Assembly: GCA_036403095.1 (NCBI GenBank)
Contig: DASWRQ010000417.1
Coordinates: forward strand, 1-41,522
DNA from: Kutzneria sp036403095
GTDB lineage: Bacteria; Actinomycetota; Actinomycetes; Mycobacteriales; Pseudonocardiaceae
Direction: 5' to 3'
Length of the DNA: 41,522 nt
The notes beneath the pieces were generated by a model, which saw nothing but the letters and a program-made list of their open reading frames with translations, was not told where the DNA came from and searched no databases. Position 1 is the first letter of the stretch; each line of letters opens with the position of its first letter. Of the stretch, positions 41,301 to 41,522 are shown piece after piece. The translations under genes and the position numbers were made by a program.

Positions 41301-41491
41301 GCACCGACGACTGGTACATCGCCTACCACCGCTTCGCCATCCCCGGCGGGGACGGCACGCACCGGGAGACCACCATCGACAAGCTGACGTTCAACCGGGA
41401 CGGCACCATCGCCCCGGTCAAGCCGACGCTGGAGAGCGTCAAGCCGCGCTGGGTCCCGCAGGGACACTGCGGTCGCAACCGGGCGTACTGA
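38333..41491 (+). CDS. Secreted double GH43 glycoside hydrolase with aBig and LamG-like modules
   Basis: Encodes 1052 residues from the ATG at 38333 (GAAAGAAG upstream). Modules in order: signal peptide about 1-30; an atrophied bacterial Ig-like domain about 50-123 (VPNIDDVRGNLALP, TTVTWTSSDRKV); a first five-blade GH43-like propeller about 130-445 with candidate catalytic residues Asp185 (VRDPFVM), Asp314 (SVIDSTV) and Glu378 (AGEGPTG); a LamG-like ConA domain about 455-680 (LVAHWPLDAKSG, DVRLYDRALSGDEVAAL); a small linker domain about 685-750; and a second GH43 about 753-1040 with Asp764 (NADPNI), Asp875 (AIDPAVF) and Glu923 (REGMFM). GH43 enzymes are arabinofuranosidases, xylosidases or arabinanases. 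Two different active sites in one chain suggest removal of two side-chain types from arabinoxylan or pectin. Leucine 6 is a TTA codon (38348-38350). Confidence 0.92.
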   Translation: MKLFLLRRFGVALAVMAAVLPLGGVTADAAPHPAVRAEADSPVRSAANSLSVPNIDDVRGNLALPTAGPNGTTVTWTSSDRKVITPTGEVTRPPANSKPAKVALTATVRLGRDSATRRFTATVVPLPPKEPLAGYSFFYFTGEGNSNGEQIYSAASKGNDPLNWTELNNGQPVLKSSLGELGVRDPFVMRSPEGDKFYLLATDLKINGGRGWDAEQRTGSRSIMIWESDDLTHWSQQRSVQVAPPTAGNTWAPEAFWDAKRGDYVVFWASKLYADNDPGHTGDSYNRMMYATTRDFVTFSAPKVWVDPGYSVIDSTVIQNNGAYYRFTKDERNNTSSSPCSKYILEQKATDLLDPDYDFVAECIGKATATSPGLSAGEGPTGFKSNTENKWYLFIDEYGGRGYVPFETTDLDSGKWTMSTGAHLPASPRHGTVLPVTQAELNRLTAPPAPVKADRDGLVAHWPLDAKSGLVAADTTGHGYDGALAGDVAWSGGALSFGGTNGHVQLPNNLLTGADAATVSADVLVDPNQQTPYFLYGLGNTAPSGVGDGYLFATGGTADGGLRGAIATGNWTTEQPAAASRALPRGVWKNLALTVGNGVEVLYLDGVEVGRNTNATIKPSDIGGGVTAANYLGRSMYAADKFFTGKMKDVRLYDRALSGDEVAALPSNSTLIRSVDLASLKAPAVIDSTAGTVVLPVQPGTDLRRLAPRFGLAPGSRIEPGNGRAVDLSRPRKFTVTGPDGSSRVWTVEAHEMRSPVLPGLNADPNIVAFGDTYYIYPTTDGFPGWGGTTFSAWSSKDLVNWTNHGVVLDLGPGVSWADKNAWAPTIAERNGKYYFYFCAEAKIGVAVGDSPTGPFKDSGKPLIAANPGGGQAIDPAVFIDHSGQAYLYWGNGNAYVVPLNADMVSYDPAKITHIAGLADFREGMFMVERQGTYYLSWSIDDTGSENYRVGYATSTSPTGPFTNHGVILSKDTKLGILGTGHSSMLQVPGTDDWYIAYHRFAIPGGDGTHRETTIDKLTFNRDGTIAPVKPTLESVKPRWVPQGHCGRNRAY

Positions 41492-41522
41492 CGAGACAAG
41501 AGCGGCGGGGCTGCGATCGCAG

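Noticed and set aside
1..41522. tRNA, rRNA, CRISPR arrays, integrase or transposase genes
   Set aside because: None was recognised on either strand; island boundaries with att-like repeats were also not seen.

Overview
The window is high-GC DNA with strong G/C third-position bias, GTG starts, no T-tracts after its terminator stems, and many Sec and Tat signal peptides. Together with CBM2-bearing cellulases, MsiK-type sugar ABC transporters lacking their own ATPase, and a CsbD/hydrophobic-protein stress pair, this points to a mycelial soil actinomycete of the Streptomyces/Pseudonocardiales kind. The genus cannot be fixed from the sequence. No rRNA, tRNA, CRISPR array, phage or insertion sequence was seen.

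Left part (1-17191), mixed accessory genes: a secreted phosphatase/phosphodiesterase pair (PAP2 enzyme coupled to an EEP-fold hydrolase cut by the window edge); a large secreted DUF11 protein with Cys-paired repeats; a STAS anti-anti-sigma-like gene divergent from an arsR gene whose partner is an in-frame chimera of a decapitated arsenite methyltransferase and an ArsN-type N-acetyltransferase; a GH92 alpha-mannosidase divergent from an XRE regulator around a perfect palindrome; an S53 (sedolisin) peptidase; a small stress operon (hydrophobic peptide, CsbD); a DUF1345 membrane protein; an abbreviated RsbW-like ATPase; a HAD phosphatase; and a trypsin-like protease with a C-terminal WSDGE-repeat domain.

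Middle part (17271-27026), a cellulose-degradation island: GH6 - GH48 - GH5 - ConA-like protein - AA10 LPMO run as one tight leftward operon, divergent from a second GH5 endoglucanase. Both divergent promoters carry CebR-type 16-bp operators, so cello-oligosaccharide-relieved repression is the likely control. Six CBM2 modules occur across this island and the next gene, three N-terminal and three C-terminal.

Right part (27065-41491), a hemicellulose island: GH10 xylanase-CBM2, CE4 acetylxylan esterase and a Tat-exported GH11 xylanase, with a LacI regulator upstream and CGAAA/TTTCG-type sites; then a leftward sugar-uptake operon (two permeases, binding lipoprotein, cytoplasmic GH35 beta-galactosidase, secreted GH5) divergent from its own LacI regulator across two inverted operators; and a 1052-residue secreted protein with two GH43 catalytic domains under an 18-bp palindromic operator. 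Secreted enzymes would cut cellulose, acetylxylan and arabino/galacto side chains, the ABC system would import oligosaccharides, and the cytoplasmic GH35 would finish the breakdown.

TTA leucine codons, rare at this GC level, occur in at least five genes (STAS, S53 peptidase, hydrophobic peptide, LPMO, double GH43), which suggests possible bldA-type developmental control.
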